DNA of 64,000 nt from Helicobacter pylori oki112 (GCF_000600085.1 NZ_CP006821.1:434001-498000); one strand, 5' to 3'. Numbered from the stretch's first letter, positions 18,094 to 27,420 are shown. Translations and numbers: made by a program. Notes: generated by a model not told the origin, from the letters alone.

Positions 18094-18526
18094 AAAAATA
18101 GAAGAGAAAATAGAGGGCGTGATTGAAAGTTTGGGATACTTGCTTTATGATGTGAGTTTGGTTAAAGAAAATGAACAGCATATTTTAAGGGTGAGCCTTA
18201 AAAACCCTAATGGAGCGGTTAGTTTGGACATTTGCCAACAAGTGAGCGAGGTGATTTCGCCCTTATTAGATGTGTGCGATTTTATCCAAGACGCTTATAT
18301 TTTGGAAGTGAGCTCCATGGGGTTAGAAAGAACGCTTAAAACCCCTAAACACTTCAAGCTTTCTTTAGGCGAAAAAGTGGAAGTCAAACTCATCAATAAA
18401 GAAAGCTTTCAAGCCGTCCTTAAAGACGCTAACGATTTGAGCGCGGATTTTGAATTAGAGAATCACGCTATCAAAAGCGTGGAATATAAAGATTTAAAGA
18501 AAGTTAAAACGCTTTTTGAATGGTGA
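18086..18526 (+). CDS. rimP: Ribosome maturation factor RimP
   Basis: RimP is needed for 30S assembly. The 146-residue protein starts at ATG 18086 ([11 protein letters not shown]), with an AAGG-type site upstream, overlapping rbfA by 8 bases. It contains the N-terminal domain motif [31 protein letters not shown], and [16 protein letters not shown] (the family signature of the RimP core). A longer frame to 18062 has no ribosome site. It ends the infB-rbfA-rimP unit. Confidence 0.93.
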   Translation: MTKKIEEKIEGVIESLGYLLYDVSLVKENEQHILRVSLKNPNGAVSLDICQQVSEVISPLLDVCDFIQDAYILEVSSMGLERTLKTPKHFKLSLGEKVEVKLINKESFQAVLKDANDLSADFELENHAIKSVEYKDLKKVKTLFEW

Positions 18527-18554
18527 AATAACGCTAAGCGGTAGCGTTTTTACA

Positions 18555-18615
18555 CCTTGTAAGAGATTATCGCTTGATTGAAATCGGACTCTTATTATTT
18601 GGCTAAAAAACGCTA
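18555..18615 (-). repeat. Dispersed intergenic repeat, copy 5
   Basis: On the minus strand, AGCGTTTTTTAGCCAAATAATAAGAGTCCGATTTCAATCAAGCGATAATCTCTTAC. It lies just after the acsA stop, between convergent rimP and acsA. Confidence 0.65.
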
Positions 18616-18633
18616 AAAAGCATTTTTTAGATT

Positions 18634-20622
18634 TTACTCCTCCATTTGAGCGATACTCATTATTTCTTTAACCACATTCACATCTTCTAGCGTGCTTAAA
18701 TCTTGAGTGATAGGCTCTTTTTTGGCGATAGATTTCAAAAGCCTTCTCATGATTTTCCCGCTCCTGGTTTTAGGCAAACCCGGCACATACATGACATTGT
18801 CTAATTTAGCGATCTTTCCAATTTCAACGGATAAGATATGATTCATTTCTTTTAACAATTCTAAACTCTCGCCAAGATTGCATTTAGCCCCATCGCACAG
18901 CACCACAAACGCAAATAAGCCCTCTCCTTTAATCGCATCAGGGATACCCACCACAGCACATTCAGCCACCATTTCATGTTTAGAAATAGCGCTCTCCACT
19001 TCAGCCGTGCCAATCCTATGCCCACTCACATTCACAATATCATCTGTGCGCCCAATAATAGTGATGTATCCGTTTTCATCCACGATAGCGCCATCTCCAG
19101 AGAGGTAGACATATTCCCCATTCAACTTGATCTGAGAAAAATAGCTATCAATGTATCGTTTTTCATCGCCCCAAATGTTTCTTACCATAGAAGGCCATGG
19201 CTTAGTGATGCATAAAAACCCTTGCTCTCCGGGCTTTGTTTGGGTGCCGTCTTCGTTTAAAACTTCTGCATGGATTCCAGGCAAAGGTAAAGTCGCGCAA
19301 CTGGCCCTTATAGGCGTAGCTCCCGGTAAAGGGCTGATGATATGCCCGCCTGTTTCTGTTTGCCACCAAGTATCCACGATACTGCATTTTGAATTGCCGA
19401 TTTTTTCATAAAACCATTTCCATGCCGTAGGGTTAATGGGCTCTCCCACCGTTCCTAAAACTTTGAGCGATTCTAAATTATACTTTAAGGGTTCGTTTTC
19501 GCCTTTAGCATGCAGCATTCTTATAGCGGTGGGGGAAGTGTAGAATTTATCCACGCGGTATTCTTCTATCATCCTCCACCATCTCCCATAATCCGGATAA
19601 GACATCGTGCCTTCTAGTATCAAAGTCGTCGCCCCACAAGCTAAAGGTCCATAAACCACATAAGTGTGCCCTGTGATCCAACCAATATCGGCGGTGCACC
19701 AAAAATTATCGTTATCTCTAATATCAAAAACCCACTCCATCGTCATTTGCGCCCATAGCAAATACCCTGCACTGCTGTGTTGAACGCCTTTAGGTTTCCC
19801 GGTTGATCCGCTTGTATAGAGCAAGAATAAAGGATCTTCAGAGTCCATCATTTCAGGTTCGCATTTATCGGATTGGTAATTGACCATTTCATTATAGACA
19901 AAATCGCGCCCTCTCACATAGTCAATCTCTTTGGCGTTTCGTATCACAATGAGCGCTTTTTCCACACTAGGGCAGGCGTTATTTTCTAGAGCCTTGTCAA
20001 GGGCTGGCTTGAGCATGTAAGGTTTGCCTTTTCTAAAAGTCCCGTCCGCTGTGATAACTAATTTGGCTTGAGCGTCGTTGATCCTATCCCTTAAGGCTTC
20101 AGGGCTAAACCCAGCAAAAACGATGCTATGGATCGCTCCAATCCTAGCGCATGCGAGCATCATATAAACGCTTTCTACAATCATGGGCATATAGATAATG
20201 ACTCTGTCGCCTTTTTTGACATTGAATTCGTTTTTTAAAAGGTTGGCTGTTTTATTGACTTCAGAGTGGAGTTTTCTGTAAGTGATGACATTATAATCCC
20301 CCATTTCCCCTTCAAAAATGATCGCCACTTTATTTTTTTTGTCTTTTAAATGCCTGTCTATGCAATTGTAAGAAACATTGATTTTGCCGTTTTCAAACCA
20401 TTTGAAAAAAGGGGCGTTATCGCTGTTTAAAACCTTATCAAAAGGTTTAAACCATGTGAGTTTTTGCTTGGCTAACTCGCCCCAAAAATGTTCATAATCT
20501 TCATTGGCTTCATGTACTAAATCTTTATATTCGCACATGTTTTTAATCCTGGCTTGCTTGGCAAACGCTCTGTTAGGGTTAAAGATTTTTTTAGCAAATT
20601 CTAAATCTTCGTCTAATTGCAT
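18634..20622 (-). CDS. acsA: Acetyl-CoA synthetase (acetate-CoA ligase)
   Basis: This enzyme activates acetate with ATP and CoA via acetyl-AMP. The 662-residue protein shows the AMP-binding motif [13 protein letters not shown] (about 266-278), WWQTETGG (about 410), and the C-terminal lysine motif [14 protein letters not shown], whose Lys is the usual regulatory acetylation site. Length is normal. A TATAAT box at 20661-20666 and AAGGAG just before the ATG drive it. It is monocistronic, flanked by a dispersed repeat copy downstream. HP1045 position. Confidence 0.97.
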   Translation of the reverse strand: MQLDEDLEFAKKIFNPNRAFAKQARIKNMCEYKDLVHEANEDYEHFWGELAKQKLTWFKPFDKVLNSDNAPFFKWFENGKINVSYNCIDRHLKDKKNKVAIIFEGEMGDYNVITYRKLHSEVNKTANLLKNEFNVKKGDRVIIYMPMIVESVYMMLACARIGAIHSIVFAGFSPEALRDRINDAQAKLVITADGTFRKGKPYMLKPALDKALENNACPSVEKALIVIRNAKEIDYVRGRDFVYNEMVNYQSDKCEPEMMDSEDPLFLLYTSGSTGKPKGVQHSSAGYLLWAQMTMEWVFDIRDNDNFWCTADIGWITGHTYVVYGPLACGATTLILEGTMSYPDYGRWWRMIEEYRVDKFYTSPTAIRMLHAKGENEPLKYNLESLKVLGTVGEPINPTAWKWFYEKIGNSKCSIVDTWWQTETGGHIISPLPGATPIRASCATLPLPGIHAEVLNEDGTQTKPGEQGFLCITKPWPSMVRNIWGDEKRYIDSYFSQIKLNGEYVYLSGDGAIVDENGYITIIGRTDDIVNVSGHRIGTAEVESAISKHEMVAECAVVGIPDAIKGEGLFAFVVLCDGAKCNLGESLELLKEMNHILSVEIGKIAKLDNVMYVPGLPKTRSGKIMRRLLKSIAKKEPITQDLSTLEDVNVVKEIMSIAQMEE

Positions 20623-20660
20623 TATATCTCCTTTCTATGGCTTTAAGCGCATTTTTTATT

Positions 20661-20666
20661 ATTATA
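20661..20666 (-). promoter_or_regulatory. -10 box of acsA
   Basis: TATAAT on the minus strand, 39 bases before the acsA start codon. Confidence 0.55.
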
Positions 20667-20819
20667 TCCAAACTCACACTCTTTTAAAGGGAGGGATACT
20701 TTTCTCTTTCTGTGTGGATTGAGACTGATAAAAAAGGAAATAGCACGATGAAACCTAAAGGGCGCATTAGCGTTAACATGCTAGAATGACAGAACACTTT
20801 ATGATAATAAAAGGGTGAT

Positions 20820-21932
20820 ATGCTGATCTCCATAGCGTTTTTATTGGTTTTATGTCTTTTGAATTATAGTTCTTTTAGGATGTTGAAATCGTTTTTAACC
20901 TTAAAAAAAATCTCTCAATACGCTTATTTGGGGTTTTTTGTCCTTTTGAGCATAGGCGAGGCGGCTTTTGTTTTTTATAGAAATGCTATGCCTAGCCATT
21001 TGTTTGTTTTGACTTCGGCGTGTTCGTTTGTATCTTTTATTATTTTTATCCTTTCTTTAAGTTTTTACGGGTTTTCCTACTCCATAGAAAAAATAGATTT
21101 TTTGCATTCAAGGCGTAAAAGTTTAAAAAACTTTTTAAAATTAGGGTTTTATCTGGCGTTATTAGGGTATTTTTGGCGCGGCTTTTATGAAGGGTTGGCC
21201 CGCCCTAAAATCAAAGAAACCCCTATTTATTTGGATAAGCTGGATAAAGAATTAAAGATTATTTTACTCACAGACATGCATGTGGGGAGTTTGTTGCAAA
21301 AAGATTTTGTTGATTACATTGTAGAAGAAGTCAATCAAAAAGAAGTGGATATGGTGCTGATTGGAGGGGATTTAGTGGATGAAAACATTGAAAAAGTCAA
21401 ATCTTTTTTACTGCCCTTAAATAACCTTAAAAGCACGCATGGCACTTTTTATGTGCCAGGAAATCATGAGTATTATCATGGCATAGAGCCGATTTTATCG
21501 TTTCTTGACACGCTTAATTTGACGATTTTAGGGAATGAGTGCGTGCATTTAGGGGGGATCAATTTGTGCGGTGTGTATGATTATTTTGCGCGAAAGCATC
21601 AAAATTTTGCCCCTGATATTGACAAAGCTTTAAAAAAGCGCAATGAGAGTAAGCCCACGATCCTTTTAGCCCACCAGCCCAAACAAATTAGAAGCCTCAA
21701 AGAAAGCCACTCTGTAGATTTAGTGCTTTCAGGGCATACCCATGCAGGGCAAATCTTTCCCTTTAGCCTTTTAGTCAAGTTGGCGCAAACCTATTTACAT
21801 GGTTTATACAAGCACAGCCCCACCACTCAAATTTATGTGAGCAGTGGGGCAGGGTATTGGGGGATTCCTTTAAGGTTTTTAGCCCCTAGCGAGATCGCAT
21901 ACCTTAGGCTTTTACCTAAAAATCAAGATTAG
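20820..21932 (+). CDS. Membrane-anchored calcineurin-like metallophosphoesterase (HP1044-like)
   Basis: The 370-residue protein has four N-terminal membrane segments (to about 135) followed by a metallophosphoesterase domain. It shows LLTDMHVGSLL (motif I), GGDLVDE (II), VPGNHEYYHG (III), ILLAHQP and LSGHTHAGQIFP (IV-V), all ligand residues present. It resembles the YpbG/YkuE-type family of membrane phosphoesterases (UDP-2,3-diacylglucosamine hydrolase-like), but the substrate is not readable from sequence. It is followed by the convergent sRNA RepG. Confidence 0.85.
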   Translation: MLISIAFLLVLCLLNYSSFRMLKSFLTLKKISQYAYLGFFVLLSIGEAAFVFYRNAMPSHLFVLTSACSFVSFIIFILSLSFYGFSYSIEKIDFLHSRRKSLKNFLKLGFYLALLGYFWRGFYEGLARPKIKETPIYLDKLDKELKIILLTDMHVGSLLQKDFVDYIVEEVNQKEVDMVLIGGDLVDENIEKVKSFLLPLNNLKSTHGTFYVPGNHEYYHGIEPILSFLDTLNLTILGNECVHLGGINLCGVYDYFARKHQNFAPDIDKALKKRNESKPTILLAHQPKQIRSLKESHSVDLVLSGHTHAGQIFPFSLLVKLAQTYLHGLYKHSPTTQIYVSSGAGYWGIPLRFLAPSEIAYLRLLPKNQD

Positions 21933-21983
21933 TTGAACAAAATCTTAAAATCGTAATCAAGCGGTTAAAAACAAGGAGTTAAA

Positions 21984-22044
21984 AAACAACCGCCAAGACA
22001 AAGGGAAAGGAGGGGGAGGTGACCCTTCAATCTTTAGCGGTGCC
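21984..22044 (-). terminator. RepG terminator hairpin with pyrimidine loop
   Basis: ACCGC (minus strand, near 22042-22038) pairs with GCGGT (near 21994-21989); an inner AAAGGG/CCCTTT-type pairing and the loop CACCTCCCCCTCC follow, ending in a T run. The loop doubles as the target-binding site. Confidence 0.8.
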
Positions 22045-22070
22045 AACCAAACCATAAGGAATGGTTGGAT
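21984..22070 (-). ncRNA. repG: RepG, trans-acting sRNA binding homopolymeric G repeats
   Basis: In H. pylori 26695 the 87-nt sRNA RepG lies between HP1043 (hsrA) and HP1044, the same place as here. On the minus strand a TATAAT box (22076-22081) sits 6 bases before position 22070. From there 87 nt reach the T run at 21981-21986. The RNA has a 5' hairpin (ATCCAACCATT...TGGTTTGGTTGG) and a terminator stem ACCGC...GCGGT with the C/U-rich loop TCACCTCCCCCTCCTTTC. This loop is known to bind the G-repeat in the tlpB leader, tuning the acid/quorum-sensing chemoreceptor. Confidence 0.9.
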
Positions 22071-22075
22071 TTGCA

Positions 22076-22081
22076 ATTATA
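22076..22081 (-). promoter_or_regulatory. -10 box of RepG
   Basis: TATAAT preceded by TG on the minus strand; the predicted start at 22070 gives exactly the 87-nt RNA described for RepG. Confidence 0.75.
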
Positions 22082-22125
22082 CAATAAAATGGTGATTTTT
22101 AGCAAATGATTTTAAAAATTATCCA

Positions 22126-22199
22126 TAAAAACGCTCAAAGGCATTTTTACAACCAATAATCAAGGGCTTGATTTTAATCAAGCGATAACTTTTATTAAT
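22126..22199 (+). repeat. Dispersed intergenic repeat, copy 1
   Basis: Matches the family core GCATTTTTACAAnCAATAATnAAG followed by GCTTGATTTTAATCAAGC (a perfect hairpin) and GATAACTTTTATT. It lies between the RepG promoter and the hsrA promoter. Confidence 0.7.
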
Positions 22200-22227
22200 A
22201 TTTTCTTAAACTAATTTAAAATTATGA

Positions 22228-22233
22228 TATAAT
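22228..22233 (+). promoter_or_regulatory. -10 box of hsrA
   Basis: TATAAT, 39 bases before the hsrA ATG at 22273, next to a dispersed repeat copy. Confidence 0.6.
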
Positions 22234-22272
22234 CAGTGCTTGAATTACTCTTAAATGCAGGAGTCATACACC

Positions 22273-22944
22273 ATGCGCGTTCTACTGATTGAAAAAAATT
22301 CTGTTTTGGGCGGAGAAATTGAAAAGGGCTTAAATGTTAAAGGCTTTATGGCTGATGTAACAGAGAGTTTGGAGGATGGGGAATATCTTATGGATATTAG
22401 GAATTATGACTTGGTTATGGTTAGCGATAAAAATGCTTTAAGTTTTGTTTCTAGAATCAAAGAAAAGCATTCTTCTATTGTTGTTTTAGTTTCTTCGGAT
22501 AACCCTACAAGCGAGGAAGAAGTCCATGCGTTTGAACAAGGTGCGGACGATTACATCGCTAAACCTTATCGCAGCATTAAGGCTTTAGTCGCAAGGATTG
22601 AGGCTCGTTTGAGGTTTTGGGGCTCTAATGTGATTGAAATTGGGGATTTGACCATTAGCCCTGATGAAGAAAAGATTATTTACAAGGGGCGTGAAGTTGA
22701 GGTTAAAGGGAAGCCTTTTGAAGTGCTTACCCATCTTGCCAGACATAGGGATCAAATCGTCTCCAAAGAACAGCTTTTAGACGCTATTTGGGAAGAGCCT
22801 GAAATGGTTACCCCTAATGTCATTGAAGTGGCTATCAATCAAATCCGCCAAAAAATGGATAAACCCTTGGGGATTTCCACGGTTGAAACCGTAAGGCGCA
22901 GAGGTTATCGTTTTTGTTACCCAAAACCGGCGTGTGAAGAATAA
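22273..22944 (+). CDS. hsrA: Orphan essential OmpR-type response regulator HsrA (HP1043)
   Basis: HsrA is an essential transcription regulator of homeostatic and respiratory genes. The 223-residue protein has a receiver (1-115) and an OmpR/PhoB winged-helix domain (about 125-220, NVIEVAINQIRQKM and TVRRRGYRF). The acidic pair is E7-K8 and the phosphoacceptor position is S51 (VMVSDKN), so it cannot be phosphorylated in the usual way. ATG 22273 is chosen because GGAG lies 9 bases upstream; an ATG at 22255 has no ribosome site. Confidence 0.96.
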   Translation: MRVLLIEKNSVLGGEIEKGLNVKGFMADVTESLEDGEYLMDIRNYDLVMVSDKNALSFVSRIKEKHSSIVVLVSSDNPTSEEEVHAFEQGADDYIAKPYRSIKALVARIEARLRFWGSNVIEIGDLTISPDEEKIIYKGREVEVKGKPFEVLTHLARHRDQIVSKEQLLDAIWEEPEMVTPNVIEVAINQIRQKMDKPLGISTVETVRRRGYRFCYPKPACEE

Positions 22945-23254
22945 ATTCCGTGGTTTTTACTAAAAATAGATTAGAATGAGGGTGTGGAGCGGGTAAAATC
23001 AAATATTTTAATGACGATAATAGAGGCAAATAGAGGCACTCATATCATGTGGTGTTTAGCTAGGGGCATAATCGTTTTATCTGCGATCAGTAGGGTGTTT
23101 TGGTTAAAAAAACACTCAAATAAGTTTGTATCAATTCATGGATTTAAATATTTATCAAAATACAAACTTTGGCTCCGTTTTCATTGGATATTGAAAAAGT
23201 CTTATTTTTGTGGGATTTTTATGGGATACAAGAAAAATACACAAAGAAAACGCT

Positions 23255-23269
23255 AGCTAAACCCTAGCT
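23255..23269 (-). terminator. Small hairpin ending the candidate toxin mRNA (copy B)
   Basis: On the minus strand AGCTA-GGGTT-TAGCT follows the toxin stop and is followed by a T-rich GCGTTTTCTTTG. The other locus has a comparable hairpin at the same relative place. Confidence 0.45.
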
Positions 23270-23281
23270 TGCACTAAAATT

Positions 23282-23338
23282 TTAGTATAGTGGCGTTGTG
23301 AGAACCATTAAAACTATGATTACTAATAGTAGTTTCAT
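23282..23338 (-). CDS. Candidate type I toxin-like peptide, copy B (18 aa)
   Basis: The frame encodes MKLLLVIIVLMVLTTPLY, a hydrophobic membrane-type peptide. An AAGGAA ribosome site lies about 10 bases upstream. It is a clear homolog of the peptide at 55958-56008, and the surrounding 150 bases align too. Small hydrophobic ORFs with overlapping antisense RNAs (AapA/IsoA and related families) are established in H. pylori. I cannot say to which published family this belongs, and toxicity is inferred. Confidence 0.55.
   Translation of the reverse strand: MKLLLVIIVLMVLTTPLY
23286..23291 (+). promoter_or_regulatory. Antisense -10 box over the toxin stop (copy B)
   Basis: TATAGT on the plus strand, lying in the last codons of the minus-strand peptide. 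It would start an antisense RNA at about 23298 running over the toxin ORF and its ribosome site. Confidence 0.5.
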
Positions 23339-23380
23339 GGTTGGTTATTTCCTTTTTAAGATAGCCGCTCACTATTACCC
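23298..23380 (+). ncRNA. Predicted antisense RNA of candidate toxin-antitoxin locus B
   Basis: Extent is an estimate from the TATAGT box; it would cover the peptide start codon and ribosome site. Its 3' end is not clear from sequence. Confidence 0.35.
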
Positions 23381-23488
23381 CAAACCCTAACATGCTCCAA
23401 ATACCCGCAACAAAAAAACAATAAAATAGAGAGATAACTTAAACCACTATTGGCTGTGATTACGGATTAAAAAAACCTAAAAATACTA

Positions 23489-23555
23489 AAAAAGCGTTTT
23501 TTACAATCAAATTATTAAGAGAGCTTGCGAAAAGCAAGCGATGAATTTTTTAAGC
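23489..23555 (+). repeat. Dispersed intergenic repeat, copy 4
   Basis: AAAAAGCGTTTTTTACAATCAA, an A/T spacer, AAGAGA, then the hairpin GCTTGCGAAAAGCAAGC and GATGAATTTTTTAAG. It lies upstream of toxin-like locus B. Confidence 0.7.
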
Positions 23556-23680
23556 GACCTTTTGGGGGTTAGGGGGATTTAGTTGGGGTTTGATAGGGGG
23601 AGAATTATTTTAAAATATCTTCTATCCTTAAAGAAATGAGTTTATACAAAATGATAGAATGAAAATTTTTAAACCTTATC

Positions 23681-23704
23681 AAAAAGAGCTTTTAAACTCT
23701 TTTT
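23681..23704 (-). terminator. Probable terminator after the DHH phosphoesterase gene
   Basis: A perfect 8-bp inverted repeat AAAAAGAG/CTCTTTTT with an 8-base loop, 34 bases beyond the stop of the minus-strand gene. Being symmetrical it could act both ways. Confidence 0.5.
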
Positions 23705-23737
23705 AGCTTTTGTTAGCTTGTTACAAACAGCTTGGTT

Positions 23738-24781
23738 TTAAGCGTTATTAAAGATTTCTTCAATTTGTTCTTTAATATCCCTATAATTGAAACTCTCTCT
23801 AAAACCATCAATCTTGCCTCCGCTCGCATTCCTATGCCCGCCCCCATTAAAACACATTTGACTGAGTTCGCACACATCGCAATTCCCATTCGCCCTTAAG
23901 CTCACATTCCCTTTAGCGTTCACATCTATATAAAAATCAAAATCCGGATTTTGCGTTAAAAAAAGGTTAGCCAACACGCTAATACCCCCCATAGAATAAC
24001 TTAAAAACCCTTTTTTATCCTGGTAATAAACGCTGCAATCATGCTTTTTTAAAGAGAGCAAATGCGTTTGCGCGTTTGAAGAAATATTGTCCATCGTTTC
24101 TGTATCAGGGTCGCCCCCTAAAGCGATTTTTTTAAGCCTGAACAAATCGTTATCATAGGCTACAGGGGCATTTTCTAAAAACAAATAGTTTTTAACTTCT
24201 TCTAAAAGCTTTAATTTATAATCGCGGTTCTCATCATCAAACATGAAACGATTCAATTCAGAGCTTTGGTTAATCATGCGCATACACACCTTGCCTAATT
24301 CAAAGCCATAACCTTGCGTGTCCCAAATATCCACAGAATTGACCATTTCCACTAAAGGCTCTAGCCATGTTGTGTTTTTTGGCTCTAAAAGAGCGTAATG
24401 CTTTTTCAAAAACTCATACACGATTTTAGTCGCGCAACGGTTCGTGTCTAAACAATACCAATGGAAACTCTCAGCCACTTCCTTACCGCTGATATGGTGA
24501 TCTAAAAGCTGGATTTGAATGTTTTTATTTTGCAAGCGGTGTTCTTGGATTTTATCCTGCAAATACTCTGCTTCGTTTAAATTCAAATTCAAATCGCTAA
24601 TCAAAATAAGGAATTCACTCTCTTTAGATTGAGCGATCGCGTTTAGAATCTCATAAATTCTCGCTGAAACTTCACGCCCGTAATTAGCGTTATAGCATTG
24701 GATATTCTTAAAAAATTGTTTTGAAACAAGCTGGCATGCATAGCCGTCTAAATCAATGTGTGAAAGGTGGTAAACTTGCAT
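23738..24781 (-). CDS. DHH-family phosphoesterase (HP1042-like)
   Basis: About 347 residues. The N-terminal DHH domain has HLSHIDLDGYA (metal Asp), LISDLNLN, and LLDHHISG (the DHH triad). The C-terminal DHHA1 domain has FNGGGHRNASGG. Such proteins degrade short RNA or pAp/c-di-nucleotides, or are RecJ-like; the small size and DHHA1 motif fit a nanoRNase/pAp phosphatase-type enzyme rather than RecJ. The second ATG (24781) is favoured because GGAG is 4 bases from it, against 1 from the first. It precedes no operon partner. Confidence 0.85.
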   Translation of the reverse strand: MQVYHLSHIDLDGYACQLVSKQFFKNIQCYNANYGREVSARIYEILNAIAQSKESEFLILISDLNLNLNEAEYLQDKIQEHRLQNKNIQIQLLDHHISGKEVAESFHWYCLDTNRCATKIVYEFLKKHYALLEPKNTTWLEPLVEMVNSVDIWDTQGYGFELGKVCMRMINQSSELNRFMFDDENRDYKLKLLEEVKNYLFLENAPVAYDNDLFRLKKIALGGDPDTETMDNISSNAQTHLLSLKKHDCSVYYQDKKGFLSYSMGGISVLANLFLTQNPDFDFYIDVNAKGNVSLRANGNCDVCELSQMCFNGGGHRNASGGKIDGFRESFNYRDIKEQIEEIFNNA

Positions 24782-24811
24782 CATTCTCCTTTTTTATCAA
24801 TTATTTATCCA

Positions 24812-27013
24812 TTAAAAGTTAATATGGATCGTGCCTAAGGCTTCAAAATTAGAGTTAGGATCTAATTCAGCATGGCTTAGCACGACCACATCAATCCTGG
24901 CCTGCTCCATTTGATTGGAAAGGGCTTTTCTTAAATTAGGCTCTACGATCAAAATCACCGGAGCGATCCCTTTTTGCAAGACTTTCATGGCCTCTTCAGA
25001 GACCACTTCAATGAGTTTTTGCAATTCGCCCACATTGAGCAGCAGGCTCTTAGAAGTGCCATTTTCTCGCAATTTATTAAGCAAAAATTGTTCGCTATCG
25101 GTAGAAAAGGTTAAAAATTTCAAACGCCCGTCTTCAGATTTAAAAGTGTTAGTGATCACCCTAGAAAGCCTCGCCCTCACTTGTTCGGTTAAGATATTCA
25201 CATCGTTTTGAACCAATGGGGCAATATCGGTAATCGTTTCTAAAATAGTGAGCATGTCTTTAATGGGGATTTTTTCATGCAACAAGGCTTGCAAGACTGA
25301 TCGGATCGCACCGGTGGGGATTTTTTTACTCTCTTCTACAATCGTAGGGTAGTCTTTAGCCAAGCGCTCTAAAAGGGATTTCACTTCATCTTTAGTGATA
25401 AAATCTTCAGCGTATTTTTTCACTAATTCGCTGGTGTGTGTCGCAATAACGGTGCTTGGATCAATAATGGTATAGCCTTGAATGATGGCTTCTTCTTTAT
25501 TTTTAGTTTCAATCCATAAAGCGTCCATTCCAAAAGCCGGCTCTTTAGTAGGAATGCCTTCAATTTCTTTATTCACAAAGCCGGTATTCATGGCTAAAAA
25601 CTTGTCTGGCATCACCATGCCCTCACCAATCACAATGCCTTTAAGCTTGATTTCATAATGCGTTGGGGGGAGCTGTAAATTATCCCTAATCCTAATTTGC
25701 GGCATCAAAAAGCCATAATCGCTCGCTATCTTTTTTCTAATACCCCTAATCCTTTCTAACAAATCGCCCCCTTGTTTCATGTCCGCTAAGCTGATGAGCT
25801 GATAGCCTAAAGCCAATTCTAAAAATTCAATTTTTAACACTTCATCAATCGCTTGTTCTTCTTCTCTTTTGAGCTCTTCTTGGGTTTTAGCCCTTGTGGT
25901 GGGGGTGTGGGGTTTGATTTTGGAGCTGTGGGGTTTTTCGCTCAAATCCAAGCCGAATTTTTGACTCAAATAATTTTCTAATTTAGTGAGCAACCCGTCT
26001 TTTCCCTCCCTGCTAATCAGCCATGCGATGAATAAAAAGAGAGTCCCTACAAACGCTAAAGAAAAGGTAGGGAGTCCAGGAATGGTGGCAAAAAGCAATA
26101 GAATCGCTCCCACAATCACTAAAGTTTTGCTTTTATTGGTGAGCTGTGTGATGAGTTTGGAAGCAAAGTCCTCTTCTTCGTTTTGCGTGGTGCGAGTGGC
26201 GACAATACCGGTCGCTGTCGCAATGATTAAAGCAGGGATTTGCCCTACAAGCCCATCGCCAATGGTTAGGATAGTGAAAGTGCTAGCGCTAAAGCTCAAG
26301 CTCATATCCCTTTGAAACACGCCCACTAAAAAACCCCCAATGATATTGATAAGCGTGATAATGATAGAAGCGATCGCATCGCCTTTGACAAATTTAGACG
26401 CGCCATCCATCGCGCCATAAAAATCCGCTTCTTGGCTTAGAGCGGCACGGCGTTTTTTAGCTTCCTTATCATCAATAAGCCCTGAGTTTAAATCCGCATC
26501 AATCGCCATTTGCTTTCCTGGCATAGCGTCTAGAGCGAATCGTGCCCTCACTTCAGTAACCCTAGTAGAGCCATTAGTAACCACCAATAAATTCACCAGC
26601 ACTAAAATACTAAAGATAATAGCCCCAATCACATAATTCCCGCTCACGCTAAATTCCCCAAACGCCGTGATAATATCGCTCACCGCACTAGGCCCTTTAT
26701 AGCCTTGCGTTAAAATCATTCTGGTGGTGGCGACATTTAAAGCCAAGCGGTACAAGGTTACAATGAGCAATAAAGTGGGGAAAGCGCTAAAATCAGTCGG
26801 TTTGTCAATATAAAGCCCGATTAAAATAATCAACACCGATAGCGCGATAGAAATCGTGAGTAAAAAATCCAATACAAAAGGCGGTAACGGCACGATAATG
26901 ATCGCTAAAATAGCTATCACAAAGACCACAAGGGCTAAGTCTTTGGATTGCAAGAAGCGTTTAAAGACAGGGAAAGTCTTTTTAAAAGCTAATTTGGAGC
27001 GTTCGTTTGCCAT
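24812..27013 (-). CDS. flhA: Flagellar type III export gate protein FlhA
   Basis: FlhA is the core of the flagellar export gate and, in H. pylori, also needed for class 2 (RpoN) and FliA-dependent expression. The 733-residue protein has eight membrane segments in the N-terminal half, the FHIPEP loop ([26 protein letters not shown]), and a large cytosolic C-terminal domain after about 350. Length and motifs are complete. A TATAAT box at 27058-27063 is divergent from the rpsO promoter. Confidence 0.97.
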   Translation of the reverse strand: MANERSKLAFKKTFPVFKRFLQSKDLALVVFVIAILAIIIVPLPPFVLDFLLTISIALSVLIILIGLYIDKPTDFSAFPTLLLIVTLYRLALNVATTRMILTQGYKGPSAVSDIITAFGEFSVSGNYVIGAIIFSILVLVNLLVVTNGSTRVTEVRARFALDAMPGKQMAIDADLNSGLIDDKEAKKRRAALSQEADFYGAMDGASKFVKGDAIASIIITLINIIGGFLVGVFQRDMSLSFSASTFTILTIGDGLVGQIPALIIATATGIVATRTTQNEEEDFASKLITQLTNKSKTLVIVGAILLLFATIPGLPTFSLAFVGTLFLFIAWLISREGKDGLLTKLENYLSQKFGLDLSEKPHSSKIKPHTPTTRAKTQEELKREEEQAIDEVLKIEFLELALGYQLISLADMKQGGDLLERIRGIRKKIASDYGFLMPQIRIRDNLQLPPTHYEIKLKGIVIGEGMVMPDKFLAMNTGFVNKEIEGIPTKEPAFGMDALWIETKNKEEAIIQGYTIIDPSTVIATHTSELVKKYAEDFITKDEVKSLLERLAKDYPTIVEESKKIPTGAIRSVLQALLHEKIPIKDMLTILETITDIAPLVQNDVNILTEQVRARLSRVITNTFKSEDGRLKFLTFSTDSEQFLLNKLRENGTSKSLLLNVGELQKLIEVVSEEAMKVLQKGIAPVILIVEPNLRKALSNQMEQARIDVVVLSHAELDPNSNFEALGTIHINF

Positions 27014-27057
27014 AATCTAAAATCAATGCCTTAATTTGGTAGGTGTGTTTGCCTCTT

Positions 27058-27063
27058 ATTATA
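27058..27063 (-). promoter_or_regulatory. -10 box of flhA
   Basis: TATAAT on the minus strand 45 bases upstream of the flhA ATG; divergent from the rpsO promoter. Confidence 0.5.
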
Positions 27064-27106
27064 ATATAAAGTTTAAGCGTATGATACAAAAAAGCTTATT
27101 TTACGC

Positions 27107-27112
27107 TATAAT
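27107..27112 (+). promoter_or_regulatory. -10 box of rpsO
   Basis: TATAAT 36 bases upstream of rpsO; a strong AGGAGG ribosome site precedes the ATG. Confidence 0.6.
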
Positions 27113-27147
27113 GCGATCTTTATTAAATTACCAATTAGGAGGTCGTT

Positions 27148-27420
27148 ATGGCTTTGAATCTGGAGAAAAAACAAGAAATCATTAAGGCGTTTGCTACTAA
27201 GGAAAACGATACGGGTTCTTGTGAAGTGCAAGTGGCGTTGTTGAATGAAAGGATCAAGCTTTTAACCGAGCATTTAAATGCTAACCCCAAAGATCATTCC
27301 AGTCGTTTAGGGCTTTTAAAATTAGTCGCTCAAAGACGCAACTTGTTGAAATACATCAAACGCACCGCTCATGCGCGTTATGTGGTTTTGATTGAAAAGT
27401 TAGGCATTAAAGACAGATAA
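27148..27420 (+). CDS. rpsO: 30S ribosomal protein S15
   Basis: S15 binds 16S rRNA helices and nucleates the 30S platform. The 90-residue protein has the universal motifs TGSCEVQVALLNERI, HSSRLGLLKLVAQRRNLL and YIKRTAHARY. Full length. The ribosome site is strong (AGGAGG 7 bases before ATG). waaL follows 30 bases later on the same strand and may share its transcript. Confidence 0.98.
   Translation: MALNLEKKQEIIKAFATKENDTGSCEVQVALLNERIKLLTEHLNANPKDHSSRLGLLKLVAQRRNLLKYIKRTAHARYVVLIEKLGIKDR

Larger units (their letters stand above)
22945..23737. other. Non-coding region between hsrA and the DHH phosphoesterase gene
   Basis: A 793-base stretch without a normal gene. It holds a candidate Aap/Iso-type toxin-antitoxin locus on the minus strand (about 23250-23420), a dispersed repeat copy (23489-23555), and a perfect AAAAAGAG/CTCTTTTT hairpin at 23681-23704 that could terminate the DHH gene. 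The part 22945-23240 is AT-rich; I see no convincing gene there. Confidence 0.6.

Noticed and set aside
21950..22080. SRP (4.5S) RNA gene
   Set aside because: No SRP Alu/tetraloop GGAA-type signature; position, promoter and terminator fit RepG instead.
22984..23256. 90-codon open frame downstream of hsrA
   Set aside because: Composition is low-complexity and basic/aromatic with no ribosome site or recognisable domain, and it ends in the hairpin of toxin-like locus B; probably chance.
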